Part shown: positions 50,291 through 63,240 of the stretch, piece by piece
How positions within the stretch are numbered: the first letter of the stretch is position 1
Layout of the letters: every line of letters starts with the position of its first letter
NCBI GenBank assembly: GCA_013398955.1
Contig: VWPU01017392.1
Location: 1-64,000 of the forward strand
Source: Callaeas wilsoni
Taxonomy: Eukaryota > Chordata > Aves > Passeriformes > Callaeidae
Reading direction: 5' to 3'
DNA: 64,000 nt
Notes under the pieces: model-generated
Database searches by the model: none
Told to the model about the DNA's origin: nothing
The model's input: the letters and a program-made list of their open reading frames with translations, nothing else
Made by a program: the position numbers and the translations under genes

Positions 50291-52754
50291 TAATATATTG
50301 GATTTAATTTTAGAAATATGTGCAGCCAAACTTTATCACTATCAGTCTTATTAAAAGAGTGTCTCTTTCATCTTTGAGCAGTTCAAGACCAAGGTTATAG
50401 ATTGACATTTTCTTAGAATAAATATCTTATGCTTATACAAGTAGCACATACTACTTTTGATGGTTTGCTGTGAAATAAATGCTCCTAAAATTCTATAAAG
50501 TCTATACGCAAGTACAGTTAAAAAGACCTAGGGCCTTGTCAGTACTCAAAATTGCTCTCTAAGTCATTTGAGAGTGTGCTGTGTCCTTGCAAAGCATGAC
50601 ACATACAGCTGATGTTTAAGCTCAGTTTGTATTGAAGTTTCTATTGTTTGTTTTCTTGAAGTCTTTGGGGACGGGGTGTTCACAAGCAGTAATGCTTCTG
50701 CCATCATGATAGCCCTTCTGAAATAACTGCCTGAAGTCACTAAGAGTGTGATGCATGAGGCTTATGGAAATGAACCACTGTTTTCTGAGTTCCCAACCAG
50801 TGGTCTAACTCGTTGCCCTCATTTTGTCCTTTAAGCTAGCAAAGTGTATACATGTTTTACTTTATTTTAATTAAACCTTTAAAATAACTGTATTTAAACC
50901 TGGATGTTTTTAAGTAGGACAAGATATGTGAAGTGTTGATGGTGTTGGTTTTTCTTTTTTCCCATCTGTGAAATTTGTGCCCACTGTTCTGTATATGTAT
51001 AAATTATTTGGCTTTATGGAGTTTGCTAGTTTGCAGTGATGCTGACTGGGAGGATCATTCTTCTTGTTTGTGCTGCTGAAATGCATTACATCTTTTTTGT
51101 AGCTGTTAAGAGGGTAAAAAACCTCAGTCTACAATAGGCCTTTTTTTTAACTTTTTGTTCTTTTTTCCCCTCTTATGTGGGGGAAGGGGCACAAGGTTAG
51201 TTGGGAAATATCTATGAAAACTTAGGGTTATGAAGAGTGATACAAGTTAATAATTGACAACCACATTGCAAGTAACAATGGCTTCATTGTGAGGTAATTT
51301 GCACGGTCTCTGTGACCTAGGCATTTTGGTCTTGGCAAAGAGATGAGGTCATCGCTTTGTCACCATGACCTCGTGTACCTTGATTTCACTTACTTAGTCC
51401 ACTGATTGGATATGCTTTCATCTCCTTTCATGTTCTTACCCTTCAAAGGGTTGAGGCAGCTTGCATTGATAATTTCTAAGTAATTCAAGTCTGATTGCAC
51501 ACATTGTGAAAAATGATGGATTTCAAATTACACATATTTGGAACTAAGTTCTTCAACTCACAGATGGCTTGGATAGATAAAAAGTAAACCTAATAACTTA
51601 TTGAAGAGGAAAATATGTACAGTACCATTCTACCATTTATGTAGCTTGTTGGTGGACTCCAAATGTGTCATTTGCAATGCCCAGGCTTTTTTCAAAAGCT
51701 TTTGTTCTCCCGTGAAGCTTAAGTAACTTTATACCTTGAGATTGACATCTCTTCCAATATCTATCTGAAAGATTCAATCAGTAAAATATTAAAGGATAGC
51801 AACTTTCTTAATGCAAATCTATGTGCAAATCAAACTCATGGAAAACAAATCTTATTTTCTTGAGACCATTTTCTGAGTTTAATTGGGAGAAAGAGCTCTT
51901 GACATAAGAGATTTTTGATAGGCATTTGACTTAGCACTGCACAGATTTTCTTGTTTTTATTTATGTTTTAAAGGTTCTGCACCCAGACATGAAAAGCAGA
52001 TTTTCTTTCTACAGAATAAAGATTTGTAATTTGGAATGAGTAACTCAAAAAGGCTTGAGATGCATGGATATAACTGACATATGCTGCACTTCTGCTGCTA
52101 GCATAAATAAACAGGGGGGATTTTAGTCGAAAGAGATTGTTCAGCCAGTTGAGGAAAACTGACATGTGCATGTTCCAGAAAGAAAGGATGCATGTAAAAA
52201 AATTATAATCTACATTTTTGTTCATTTTCAATGTAGACAGTTAAATAGCAGGAAAGAAAGTTGAGTTTACAGGCTAAGAGACAGTATCTGAGAGGCAAAG
52301 GATCTATTGCATGGACTAAAATATGTTAAAATTTTTACAATGAGTAGTGAAGATACTCCCATAGAACACAGACATTTATGAAAACACATTTTCTAAGATG
52401 GGGAGGCACCTTAGAGACCCTGACACGTTTTTTACCATTTTCTTCCACTAACAGTGGAATTCAGTGGATTTCAGTTCCCACAGAAATCAAGGAAAATGCA
52501 TTTGAAGGAAGATAATGTTCAGTTTAAGCTTAATCCACACCGTATAAAAAATGTGTCACATCAAACAGTGAAATGTGCAAAGCTTGTTTGTAAGTTTACT
52601 GAAAAGGTCAAAATCTCAAATCACCTAGTTAAGCCTCTTATCAAAAGAAGCATTATCTTATAATAATTCATTTTTTCTAATATTTTTCTTTGAATTACAG
52701 TAAGTAGTGTATATAGAAATATACCATAGTGCTGAAAGTTAGTCCTCTGAAATT

Positions 52755-54300
52755 AATTGCAGAATCACAGAATCACCACTTATTTTGAGTTGGAAGGGAC
52801 CCACAAGAATCATCAAGTCCAATTCAGCCCCATGCAGGACCATCCCCAAGAATCACACCATGTGCCTGAAAGCGTTGTCCAAACATTTCTTGAACTCTGT
52901 CAGCCTTAGCGCCATGACCATTTCCCTGGGGAGTTCCAGTGCCCAGCCACCCTCCGGGTGAAGAACCTTTCACTAACACCCAACCTAAACCTCCCCTGAT
53001 ACAACTTCAGGCCATTCCCTCAGGTCCTGTCACTGGTCACCACAGAGAAGAGATCAGTGCCTACCTCTCCTCTACCCCTCATCAGGAAGTTGTAACTGCA
53101 ATGCGGTCTGTCCTCAGTCTCCTCCAGGCTGAACAGACCAAGTGACCTCAACCACTCCTCATTCGGCTTCCCATCAAGGCCCTTCACCATCTTCATTGTC
53201 CTCCTTTGGATACTCTCTGACAGCTTAATATAATTTTTGTATTGTGGCACCCAAAACTCCCCCCAGCACTTGAGGTGAGGCCACCCTAGTGCAGAGCAGA
53301 GCAGGAGAATACCCTCCCTTGCCCGGCTGGCGATGTTGTGCCTGATGCCCCCCAGGACACACTTGTGCCTCCTGGCTGCCAGGGCACTGCTGACTCATGG
53401 TCAACTTGCCATCGACCAGGACCTCCAGGTCCCTTTCCATGGCACTGCTTCCCAGCATCTCATCCCCAGTCTGTTCATTCGTCCAGGGTTGCTCCATTCC
53501 AGGTGCAGAATACAGCACTTTGCCTTGTTGCACTTCATACGGTTGGTGACTGCCCAGCCTTCTTAATTTGCCGAGGTGTCTCTGCAGGGCCTCCCTGCCT
53601 CCGAGGGAGTCAGCAGCTCCTCCCGGATTTGTCCTGTCTGCAGACTTGCTCAGTATCCCTTACAGTTTTGTGTCCAGGTCATTTATGAAGAAGTTGAAGA
53701 GCACAGGGCCTAAGACAGCCCTGTGGAACCCCACTAGTGACAGGTCACCAGCCCAATGTCTCCCCATTCACTGTGACCCTTTGAGCCCAACCTGTGAACC
53801 AGTTGCTCATCCTTTGCATGATATGTTTATCCAGATGTCTGCGGTACATTTTGTTCTGGAGCATGCCATGACAGATAGTATCAAAAGCTTTGCAGAAATC
53901 CAGAAAGTTTACATCAACTGGCTTCCCTTGATCAACTAGCTGGGTTATCCTGTCGTAAAAGGAAATCAGATTTGATAACTAGGACTTTCTCTCATGAACC
54001 CATGCTGGCTGTGACCAATGACTGCTGTTTTTCAATATGTTCCAGAATAATCTTCTCCATAACCTTACCAAGCGCAGAAGTGCAACTGACAGGCCTGTAG
54101 TTTCCAGGGTCCCCCTTTTTGCCCTTCTTGAAAACTGGGACAACATTTGCAAGCTTTTCAGTAAGCTGGGACCTCTCTGGATTTCCAAGACCACTCAAAA
54201 ATCATTGAGAGAGGCTTTATGATGATATCAATGAGTTCTTTGAGGATTCTCAGATGAATCCCATCAGGTCCCATAGATTTGTAGGGATTCAGCTGGAAAT
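52755..54300 (-). mobile_element. CR1 LINE, 1.5-kb 3' portion with broken reverse transcriptase
   Basis: This is the longest CR1 copy in the window. It reads on the - strand from about 54300 to the 3' tail at 52760-52775, where two CACAGAAT units (ATTCTGTG on the element strand) remain. On - it encodes pieces of the ORF2 reverse transcriptase: MGPDGIHLRILKEL near 54270, FKKGKKGDPGNYRPVS near 54120-54080, and a DFCKAFD-like block near 53900. These are followed by the C-terminal region and the 3' UTR. Frameshifts and stops separate them. The expected ADDTKL-type catalytic motif is altered to ADRTNP at about 53640-53620. The element is 5'-truncated, lacks the endonuclease, and is certainly inactive. 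Confidence 0.95.
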
Positions 54301-55937
54301 TAATAGTGTTTTCATATGGCCATCAACAAAAAATCCTTTTCACTAGGAAAGATACTCTCTATCTGTTGCTGAATGATTGATATATGCTGAAAGTTAAGGA
54401 AAGCTGCTGGATTTAGTAAGGCTATCTGCAGATGGCTGTTGACAGAAGAAAAAAATAATCTGGTGCCCACTGAAAGCCCTGTAGGATTCTGTGGCAACTG
54501 ACAAGTTGTTTTTCTTAATGCCTTGGAAGTTGTGGCAACTTTCCTACTCTAAAACAATGTACCTCTGTGAGACATTAGGCTTGACCTGACATGCTTTTTA
54601 ATAGAAAAGTAAATAAGTGGGAAAATACCAGCTTCAAATGGCACCTTGAAACCATTATTTAAGATCTCGAGAATACCGTAACTCTTCCCTTTGCATGGAA
54701 GTTGACAGGTCACAGTGCATTCTCAGGAAATATTTTCTCTCTTCACTAGCTACGATCAGTAAGATTTTGTCATGTTTTATTTTTAACAAAATGCCGGAAG
54801 TGCCTCTCTGAGTAGAATAATGGAATCATTCAAGACAGAAGGAAGACATGGGCTAGAAAAGGAGAATTGCTTGAATTTCAGTACAATTTGACTTTTAGTG
54901 GCTTTGAGCAAAAAGTAAGAAATTGTCATCATTGCAAATGAAACGGTCCTATGTCCATTAAAATGTTTCTGTTTTCTACTAAGGTCTCTTCACATGAGGT
55001 GGGTTTTATAATTTGCATCTTACGTCATGTCCGGATTACATGTTACGAAAATAATATTTTTTCCTATTGCATTGGGAGCTGTAAGTAGTCAGTGTCTTTT
55101 GACAGCTGAAGAAGATCCCTGCTAGCTCAACTGGAATTAAAAACATCTTTCAATCACTATGTGGACATGTCCTCTCAGAATGACACAGGACTTCCATTTC
55201 CTCAAAAGAATTTTTAGTTCTGCTGTACTTGGGAATAGTGATTTTGAAGTCCATGTTCAGTCACAACCAATATACATGTAATTCATTGTCTAAGTAACAA
55301 AGAAAAGATAAAATACCTTTGAAATTTGAAAAGATAACTTTAAGACTTGACCATGTAATGAGATTATATTTCATATGTATGTACAGTTTTATATTTATTT
55401 ACAGCAATGCAATGATCTCTTTCTGCAAGGAACGGATACATCTCCGTCTTCGTGGAACACTGAAGTCTAATTGCTGGTGATAGGAGTACCGGATCCTGAA
55501 AAATTCTGTATTATTTTTAGTGAGCTGTAAATAAGAGCTCAGAATTGCAGGTGACACTTCCAGTGACTTAGTTTTGCCACATAGACTTGCAGTGACTGTC
55601 AGGAAACTTTGCTCGCTTTTCACAATAATCCAAATAGGGATTGAGGTATTTTAATAATTTGGGGGTTAATAAAAACTGCCTTTTGTCAGGGCCATGAACT
55701 TTAGTGATTTTTGAATCTGGCACTTGGGCTGAAGTCTGTGCCACCATTCTTACCCAGTTAATAGTTACCGGTTGCCTTGGAACTATTTCTAGGCCTACAG
55801 TCTTTTTCCAAAAAGAGAAGGATTGATGCATATATTATCCTTGACCTCATTTTAACATTTACCATAATTTTCAAGCTGCAAGACGATGGTGGGCTTGTGA
55901 GATGTTTTTATGTATTGAACAATCACAGAGAACATGG

Positions 55938-56066
55938 CTGAGTTTTTATCCAGTTGAAATCAATACATCTTGTCTAGTTTACGTCACTTGCTAGTATTTA
56001 ATTATCTGCAAGCAAGTCAAATTGATTACACAATATAAGAACCTTACAGCTTTGAAGCAAAATGAC
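55938..56066 (+). repeat. Unnamed ancient interspersed repeat, copy B
   Basis: This is the second copy of the repeat at 46462-46595, in the same orientation and about 9.3 kb away. It shares the ordered blocks listed for copy A. The downstream shared block AACTGTAGCTTGGA starts near 56180. Copy B has a shorter spacer between the two blocks than copy A (about 110 against 215 bases). Confidence 0.7.
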
Positions 56067-58329
56067 TGAGCCTTTAGATTTGACTAGGATAGCTATCAAT
56101 GCTGGTGGCAAAATATAATTTATAAATTAATATTTTTGATTGGGAGGAATAACTTTTAATAACTTTTAAGGACTTGATACAACTGTAGCTTGGAACTAAA
56201 ATTCACCATAAGAGTCAAAATCATTGTTGAGGCTTGGTTTTTTCAAGTGCCAATTTCCTGGTTATCAGAGGTGCTTGTTCACATATATATCTTCCTTCTA
56301 GTTTGGATATAAAAAACAGTCTTAAAATTTTGTCCCTTGTTTCAACTTCCGTGACTATTGGTGGAGGAGATTTTAGGCTTGGGATAAAAGCAGAGCAAAG
56401 TATCTATGAATATATGCCCAGGTAAAAGGTTGAGTGAGCTCTTTTTGCAACAAGAAATGTACAACTTGCATGCAGTGTATGTACATGTATACCTTGCATG
56501 AAATCTCTCTAGATGCTGATAGAAATCCTTCAGCTGACTACGAAAAAAAATTCTTGTTGTTCTTGCCCCTAAGAAGAGATTTTGCAGCTCTTTGTTTCAT
56601 ATTTTTTTATAACGAAGGTGAAAAATAAAGTTGTGCAGGTTAAAACCTAAGCATATTGAAAGGAGAGAAAGAATAAAGGACATCTAAAATGCCAGTGCAG
56701 CAAAATTAAGGATATTTCAGAGGGAAACAGATCTAAGAAGGAAGGGAAGTTCTTGGTTAGGTAACAGATGTTTTCCCTCAAGGATAGTGATGGAACAGAG
56801 GCACCGAGGGGGCAAAAAAAATTCTAATGAACAGCAAAATTTCTCATTTCTTCTTTTTCCTTCTACTCCCAATGTCAGAACAATGTCTAAAGCAGTGTGA
56901 CAAGATCTGTCACCTTCTTTGATATCGAAACAGCACCCAAGAAAACAGATAGCTAATTTTTAAATTTCCATGTAGGATGAGAGGAAATGCTCCCAATAAT
57001 TAGATGACTAGATCTGTCAAGGGAAGCTCAGCACAGCTAAGTACTGTGCATGTAGTTGAGCTGCCTTCAAAGGGAGTGTTCTGTGCGCCAGCATTTATTG
57101 TTTTCTCCTTTCCATTGCTGCATACAAGAAAAGCAGCAGGAAAGTGCTTTACTCCCTAGAATTCTCACTAAAGTAGGATATTAGTAGAATATTCATTAGA
57201 GATTTATCAACATGTTTGTGTTGTGAAAGTTAGTTATGAACTTTCTGTACCTTAGGTACTAGACTAGTTATATAATGCAGATTACTTCCTTGCACAGGCT
57301 CCCTTATTGCAGTTGCTACCTAAGGTCAGGCTGTGCACTGACTTGCAAGAGAATTTAATAAATCCATTTAACATTAAATAACAGACTTTGACATTTGGCT
57401 GGCACAGAGGTTTTTTAAAAAGATGTTGCCAACACATCAGTCAGTTTCCATGTGATAAATACATTGTTTCCAATATTTGAAAGCCCTGAAATTTATCGGA
57501 ATAAAAGGTCATCTCCAAGTCAGAAATGGAAATGTATCCATGACTGTATATGTCTTTTTCCTTTCTTCCTTTGTTTCCTCATTTTTATGAGCAACTAGGT
57601 AATGCAACAATAAGCTGGGAGCCAAATTTGCCCTTTGACACAGATTTCCTGTTGGTTATAAACCAGTGGGAGCCATACGCTTGTGAAGTTAAAGCATGTT
57701 TTTTTTATGTTTATGCTGTTTTAATGTAGGCTATGATCCTGCAGTCATTTATGCAGTACAAATTCCCATCAAATTGAGCAGCAGCATGAGGATCAACAGT
57801 GGCAATTTTCTCTTAGTAGGGCTTCCAGCAAGAGGCTGCCTGCTGCTCCCAGCCATGGCAGAGTGCAGCCTCACGCTGCTCACGGGACTGAGTGGCTGTG
57901 ATCACATTACATCCACCCAGCGGTCCTTTGACTCACTGCCTATAAAGTGACAGTGGATCAATTTTAAACTGACCCCATTTACTTTTAAAGCCCTTACCAC
58001 AGAAGGAGCTGATTTTCTGTAAGCCTCCCCCATTCCTTTGGCTCTTGAGTCTTCTTAGTCTTTTTCCAGTCAGAGGTTTTTGGTTGGCAGGAATTCTGTT
58101 GTTGTGGCCACAGTGGTCTTGTAACTTGTTTATTCTCAAACATCTCTGAATTTTTTATCCTGCCATTTCTTAAACCATGTTGTGTGAATCCAAATTTTTG
58201 ACACATCCTTCTCTCCTCCCCAGCATCAGTTCAGTTTTAGTTGTTCTTCTTCAAAAGAGCAGCAATGTCCCACCTTACAGCATTTCATAATGATTTTGCC
58301 TAGTTTCCCTTACGAAATGCAGATTCATA

Positions 58330-58920
58330 CAGTAATTCAGGTTAGAAGGGACCTCCGGAGTGGCTTGTGTCACCAGACAGGGCTACCTTCCAAGCTAGGT
58401 TAGGTTGTTCAGGACTGTGTTCAGTCTAGTTTTGAGTTATCCCCGAGGATGGAGATGACACAGCCTCTCTGAGAAACCTGTTGTGGTGATTGGCTGCCCT
58501 CCTGGGGAAGACTTTCTTCTTTATGTTTGATCAGAATTTTCCTTGCTGCATTTCCTTGTTGCCTCTTATCCTGTGCTGTGTATGTCTGAGAAGAGTCTGG
58601 CTTTGTTTTGTCTATAACTCCCCTTTCTTTAATTAATGAAGGCAGTAATGAGATCTCCTGAAGCCTCCCTCCTCTTTCAGTCTTCCTCAATAGGACATGT
58701 GCTTCAACTTCCTGGCCATTTTAGTGGGCCACTGTTGAACTCAATACAGTTTACAAAGACTGAAGACTCAAAACTGAACACAGTAATCCAAACATCCTTT
58801 GAGTGCTGGGCAATAGGAATAACCACTGGACCTGCTACATGCTATTAATAGTACTGCCCAGTATGTGGTTGGCATTCCGCACAAGTGCACTGGTTGCACA
58901 CATTCCACTGGAGATTAATG
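58330..58920 (-). mobile_element. Old CR1 LINE fragment, antisense
   Basis: The stretch opens with AATTCAGGTTAGAAGGGACCT, the reverse complement of a diverged CR1 3' end. It goes on through CTGAGAAACCTGTT and a CCTGAAGCCTCCCTCCTC segment to a CCAGTATGTGGTTGGCATTC segment near 58858. These follow the CR1 3' UTR and ORF2 order. Divergence is much higher than in the copies at 2.5 and 49.5 kb, indicating an older subfamily. The upper limit is approximate. Confidence 0.82.
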
Positions 58921-61900
58921 TCTTGCTTTCTTATGCAAATTAGCTATCATAAACTGTCCATTCCTCTAGACCTTTCTGGAAATGGGTTGGAAGGCCTTGG
59001 GGGTCTTTGGTGATCTTGATTCCCCACTACTGGGTCAGTTTTTGGTCAACAGTCCATGCCTGCTTCTCAACCTCATTCCCGCACTTGAATTGTATTGTGC
59101 TGTGCTTGTCTCCAGAAGCCAGAAAAAGGATGTTTGTACCAGAGAAGTGCAGCCCTACCTCCATATGGTCCCCTCCTCCAGTCGCATCCCGTTCTTTCTC
59201 ACACTGTGTTATTACCAGTAGTCCTTGGTTGGCTCCACAAGTATCTGGCCATCAGTGTTCGAGATGTACACATTAGCCCTCTTATCTTCTAGGCTTCCAT
59301 ACATGGGCAGACTGAAATTTTGATTTGCACTTTCATTCTTTCCTGGGAGTCCATTGTGCATAATACCATTGTGAGTAGTGGGAGAATGGTATATCCCTCT
59401 GGATATGGATGGGGTAATGGATAGATGCCCACAGTTCTGAGCACCTTGGAGATATGGAGACATTTTGACATAAGTTTAGATATTCCTGATGCTCTGGGCA
59501 AATAAAACAGATTTCTCAGAGAGTGCAGTGGGTCTCAGTGCTGGTCAGTACCATAGGGGGACAAGTCCATAGCTTGCTCTTTTGGAGAAGATGGCCTATA
59601 CGTGATAAGGTATTTATCTCTAGGACTCTTAATTTTTTGGCCTGTTTGGTTGCTCTGGAAGTTTTCCATGCCTCTTGGCTACATATACATGTGCTAAAAT
59701 GGGCTCTACAGGCACAATAGCAAAGCTTAGCATCTTTATGAACCTTTTTATTTTTACTTGAGGGAAATAAATGGCTGTTTGCATTATGCATGACCATGCT
59801 GTGGTACTGCATTACTCTGTCTTCCATTAATATGTCTTGTTCTTTCTTTATCAGCTAATGCTCATGATAATTTCAGGGGTGCATCTTAAAGCTCAAACAA
59901 ATGAATATCATAACCCAAACAGGTGGAAGAACACGATATTAGGCTTTTGCATATTCTAATACATGAAACAGCCAGCCAGATAGTTATGTTTTAACAACAT
60001 TATCAAAACAGAGATATATCTGTGTAATAAAATTTACTGTTGCTGTAACCATTACACTTAGAATGATTACATGATTATAATAAAAATGCAGTGGTTATTT
60101 GCTACATTAATTAGCTGTTGATTTAATGTTATACAAATGTGATTCCTTTCAAGTAATCATATTTCTTGCTGACATTTCTGAATAGGACTACCAATTGGTT
60201 AAACATGGGTAAATAGCAGTGCTGATTATAGGTAAGCCACAGAAGAAAACAGCAGAAAAAGGCCTCGTCATTTTAAAATTTTTAACGTTACTTTCCAAGC
60301 CATGTTGTTGTTAATAAAAACTTTTGATGCATTAACAACACCTTTTTAAATAAATGCACACCTTTGATATCCACTACACAGCCAAAGTTGCCAAAGAAAG
60401 AAATGCTGTCTCTCTGTGCTGAATTTTTCTGTGAGATCCTGTATTTCTGTATCTCCCAGTAAGTCCAGCTGCCAAAGCCCATCGTGAAATACTTAGTGGT
60501 TTACTCCACTTCATCTCAAGGTGAAATCGAGGGAGCCTTTTAGTGGTTTGGAATTTATTGCAATGTCAAGATGTCTCTTTAAGTGTTGGAAAACTTTTTA
60601 CTTAATGAAAAGCAAATAATATGATACAAACATGAAAATGTGTACAGCTAAACTGTCTTCTTCCTTGACTTCCTAACTGTCAAACCTCCTTGAAACTCAG
60701 AAGACACAGCTTACCCTGTGCTAATGGGGTTGTTTCATAAATCTTCCTCATAATCAGGATGCTTGCAGAATCCCTCTGCCTCTTGCTTACACCTGTGCAA
60801 ACCAAAGCCACATCCTCAAATGATGTCAATGCCTGTTTTTGGTGGGGTTATTTCCAACAGCTTGTGCTTAACTTGCTGGATCTGAGGACTGGACCTGCAT
60901 GATTTCCATCAAGAGCGGTCCTGACCTTAGGTAAAATTTATGAGTCTGAAAAATGACATGTTTAATCACATGCAAATGCTTCATTGGTTGAATCCCTTAA
61001 ATAAAAAGTAGAATTCTTAATTGAAGTGCTTTTTCTAGTGATTGTATAGCAGTCTGTAAACTAGAGGTGACTTGGGGATTAATAATATGTGGTATTTGCT
61101 CTAGGCACTTAAAAGAAAAAAAATTTTTTGTGTGCCATAGTTTTCCTTCATGCAGCTTGCTATTTTCTTGGCTGCTTCCCTCCTATTTATATTAAAAGAA
61201 CATACAATATTTCTTGTAGGACTCTCCTCTACATACAGATACATTTTTTTTGTGTAAGACATTTGCCTAATCAGTAAACCATCAGTGCCATAAGACTTCA
61301 ACTTGATGTCTTTAGAACTTTGTATGAGGGTTTTCTACATTTGCAAAACTATAATTAGCCAGGACTTTTTGGAGTGATATTAGGAGTTAAAAACAGCCAA
61401 ATTCATTCTCAGTTTGTTTAAGCAGCAACAAAACAATTCAGTCAATCATGCCTACTGGTAAGCTGTTTCGCAGAAAGCTATGCAAAGTGCAGTAAAAACA
61501 TCCATTTTTTTCCTTGCAAAATGGTTTAAAACTGTAAAAATTGTATTTCAGAGACTGATTAGGATGTGAAATTTTAATCTGCCTGCAAACTACACAAAGT
61601 GATAAGTTCTTCTGGCTTCTGCAAATCTGTAATGGTCTGTATTTAAAAATTCATTTGCTATCAGAACTCCTTATCTTGCACATGCAAAAACTACCAGACA
61701 TTTTGTATTTGGATTCAAATTCTTGCAACACTCATACACTGAGGTGATACAAAGAAATCTGGGAAACTAAGAAAAAAATACACTGGAGAGCTATTGTACA
61801 AAATATGGATTGGTAGCATATTTTCTTCCTTGTTTTACTTGTCAAAAACAATATTTCCTCTGACGGACTGACTGGGGAAGGAATATATACACACACATGA

Positions 61901-62849
61901 ACCTCAGGCCATAGAAAACCCTTTACCTTGTGTTTTGTGTTTGGCAAACAGAGCTGAAGCAATCAGAGGTGAACAAAAAGTAAATTATGATTTTAAATGC
62001 TTTGGTTTGAAAAGCTAGAGCCGCTGGCCGTTTTGCTGCCTTGTCTTTTCTCGTGTAGGACTTGCAGATAGCTCTGGTGTTAGATGCCAGAAAGATCCAC
62101 ACAGACATGGCCAGATTTTAATAACCTGCTCTTAGCCATCTTAAACTTCCCTTCTGGTGAACAGTGTCAGGCCTCCACTCCAAAAGATAATTCCATTTAT
62201 CTGTTACTGTCTGGACTAACACATAAGCATCCATCAAAATCTCAAGTCTCTACTTCAGTGGGACACAAGCTCACATATAAAACTAGGTATGTGTTTAACT
62301 GCTGTTCAGAACAGTGGGGGTTTTTTATTAGCAGGCTTTATTTTTGATTACACAAATACAAAGAAGAACATCATGAGTGTGTTCAGTTTTTGGTGTTGTT
62401 TTTAATTTCTGACTTGTTTTATGTTCTTGTAACCTAAATATTTTTAGACAAGTGGTTTGCACTGTCAGCTTTGAAAAAAACCAGCAGCACATCCAGTTGG
62501 AGTTAGCAGCCAGACTTCAGTTTCTTAATTATTTAAGACTTAACTATTTTTATTTTCCTTGTTATGTGACATATATCAAACCCGTTTTCACACTTGCAAA
62601 GACGAAAGCAGTATCTACTTCGGGAGGCGTTTTTGCTCTACTTCTGGCTTTCTTGTTTCTGTAAAGTGTAAAAGAAAACAGCCAAATATATCAGTCATCC
62701 CTTGTGCTTTAAATGTAGAGAACCTTAGGAATGGAAGGAGAAGATGTTTGGTACACAGTGAAAGCCATACAGTTCTTGAAAGCCACATCCATTTGTAAAT
62801 CTCCAAGAACCCCAGTCTGTATAATACTTCTTGGCAAAGTTTCATTGCT

Positions 62850-63240
62850 TTGCTGTCCCCATAGGGCAAAAGCCTTTCCTTCTATCCAATTTGATCCTCT
62901 CTCATTTCATTTAATATCTTTTGCCCCCCATCCTCGTGCTGCACCACTGTGAAGAGCCTGTCTCTGTCTTCTTAATGACTTCCTCATAGGTAAGGGAAGG
63001 CTGCTGTTAGATCCCCCTGAAGTCTTCACTTTCAGAGGCTAAAAACCCTGCAGGTCATGTGCTCAACCTTGATGTCCCTCCACCAAATTAGGTGCACTTG
63101 ATCATTGTCTTTCCTGTGCTGGAGGCCCGAAACGGCAGTGCTCCTGATGATTGCTTCATAGAGGAGGATGATGGGCTGTGCCCTAGGTAATCCAGCCCAG
63201 GATGCTGCTTGCCTTCTTGGCTGTCAGGCCCATATTCCCT
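62850..63240 (-). mobile_element. Old CR1 LINE fragment, antisense
   Basis: Recognisable CR1 3'-region blocks in reverse are TGAAGAGCCTGTCTCTGTCT (near 62952), TGTTAGATCCCCCTGAAG, CCTCATAGGTAAGG, and the ORF2-derived CAGCCCAGGATGCTGCTTGC then CTTCTTGGC near 63200. The copy is diverged, lacks the 3' tail and has no intact frame. Confidence 0.8.

Noticed and set aside
52939..53939. Several + strand frames of 68-123 residues
   Set aside because: They are the opposite strand of the CR1 element at 52755-54300.
57696..57950. An 84-residue + strand frame
   Set aside because: No domain and no splice signals consistent with MOCOS phase 2. Judged a chance frame.
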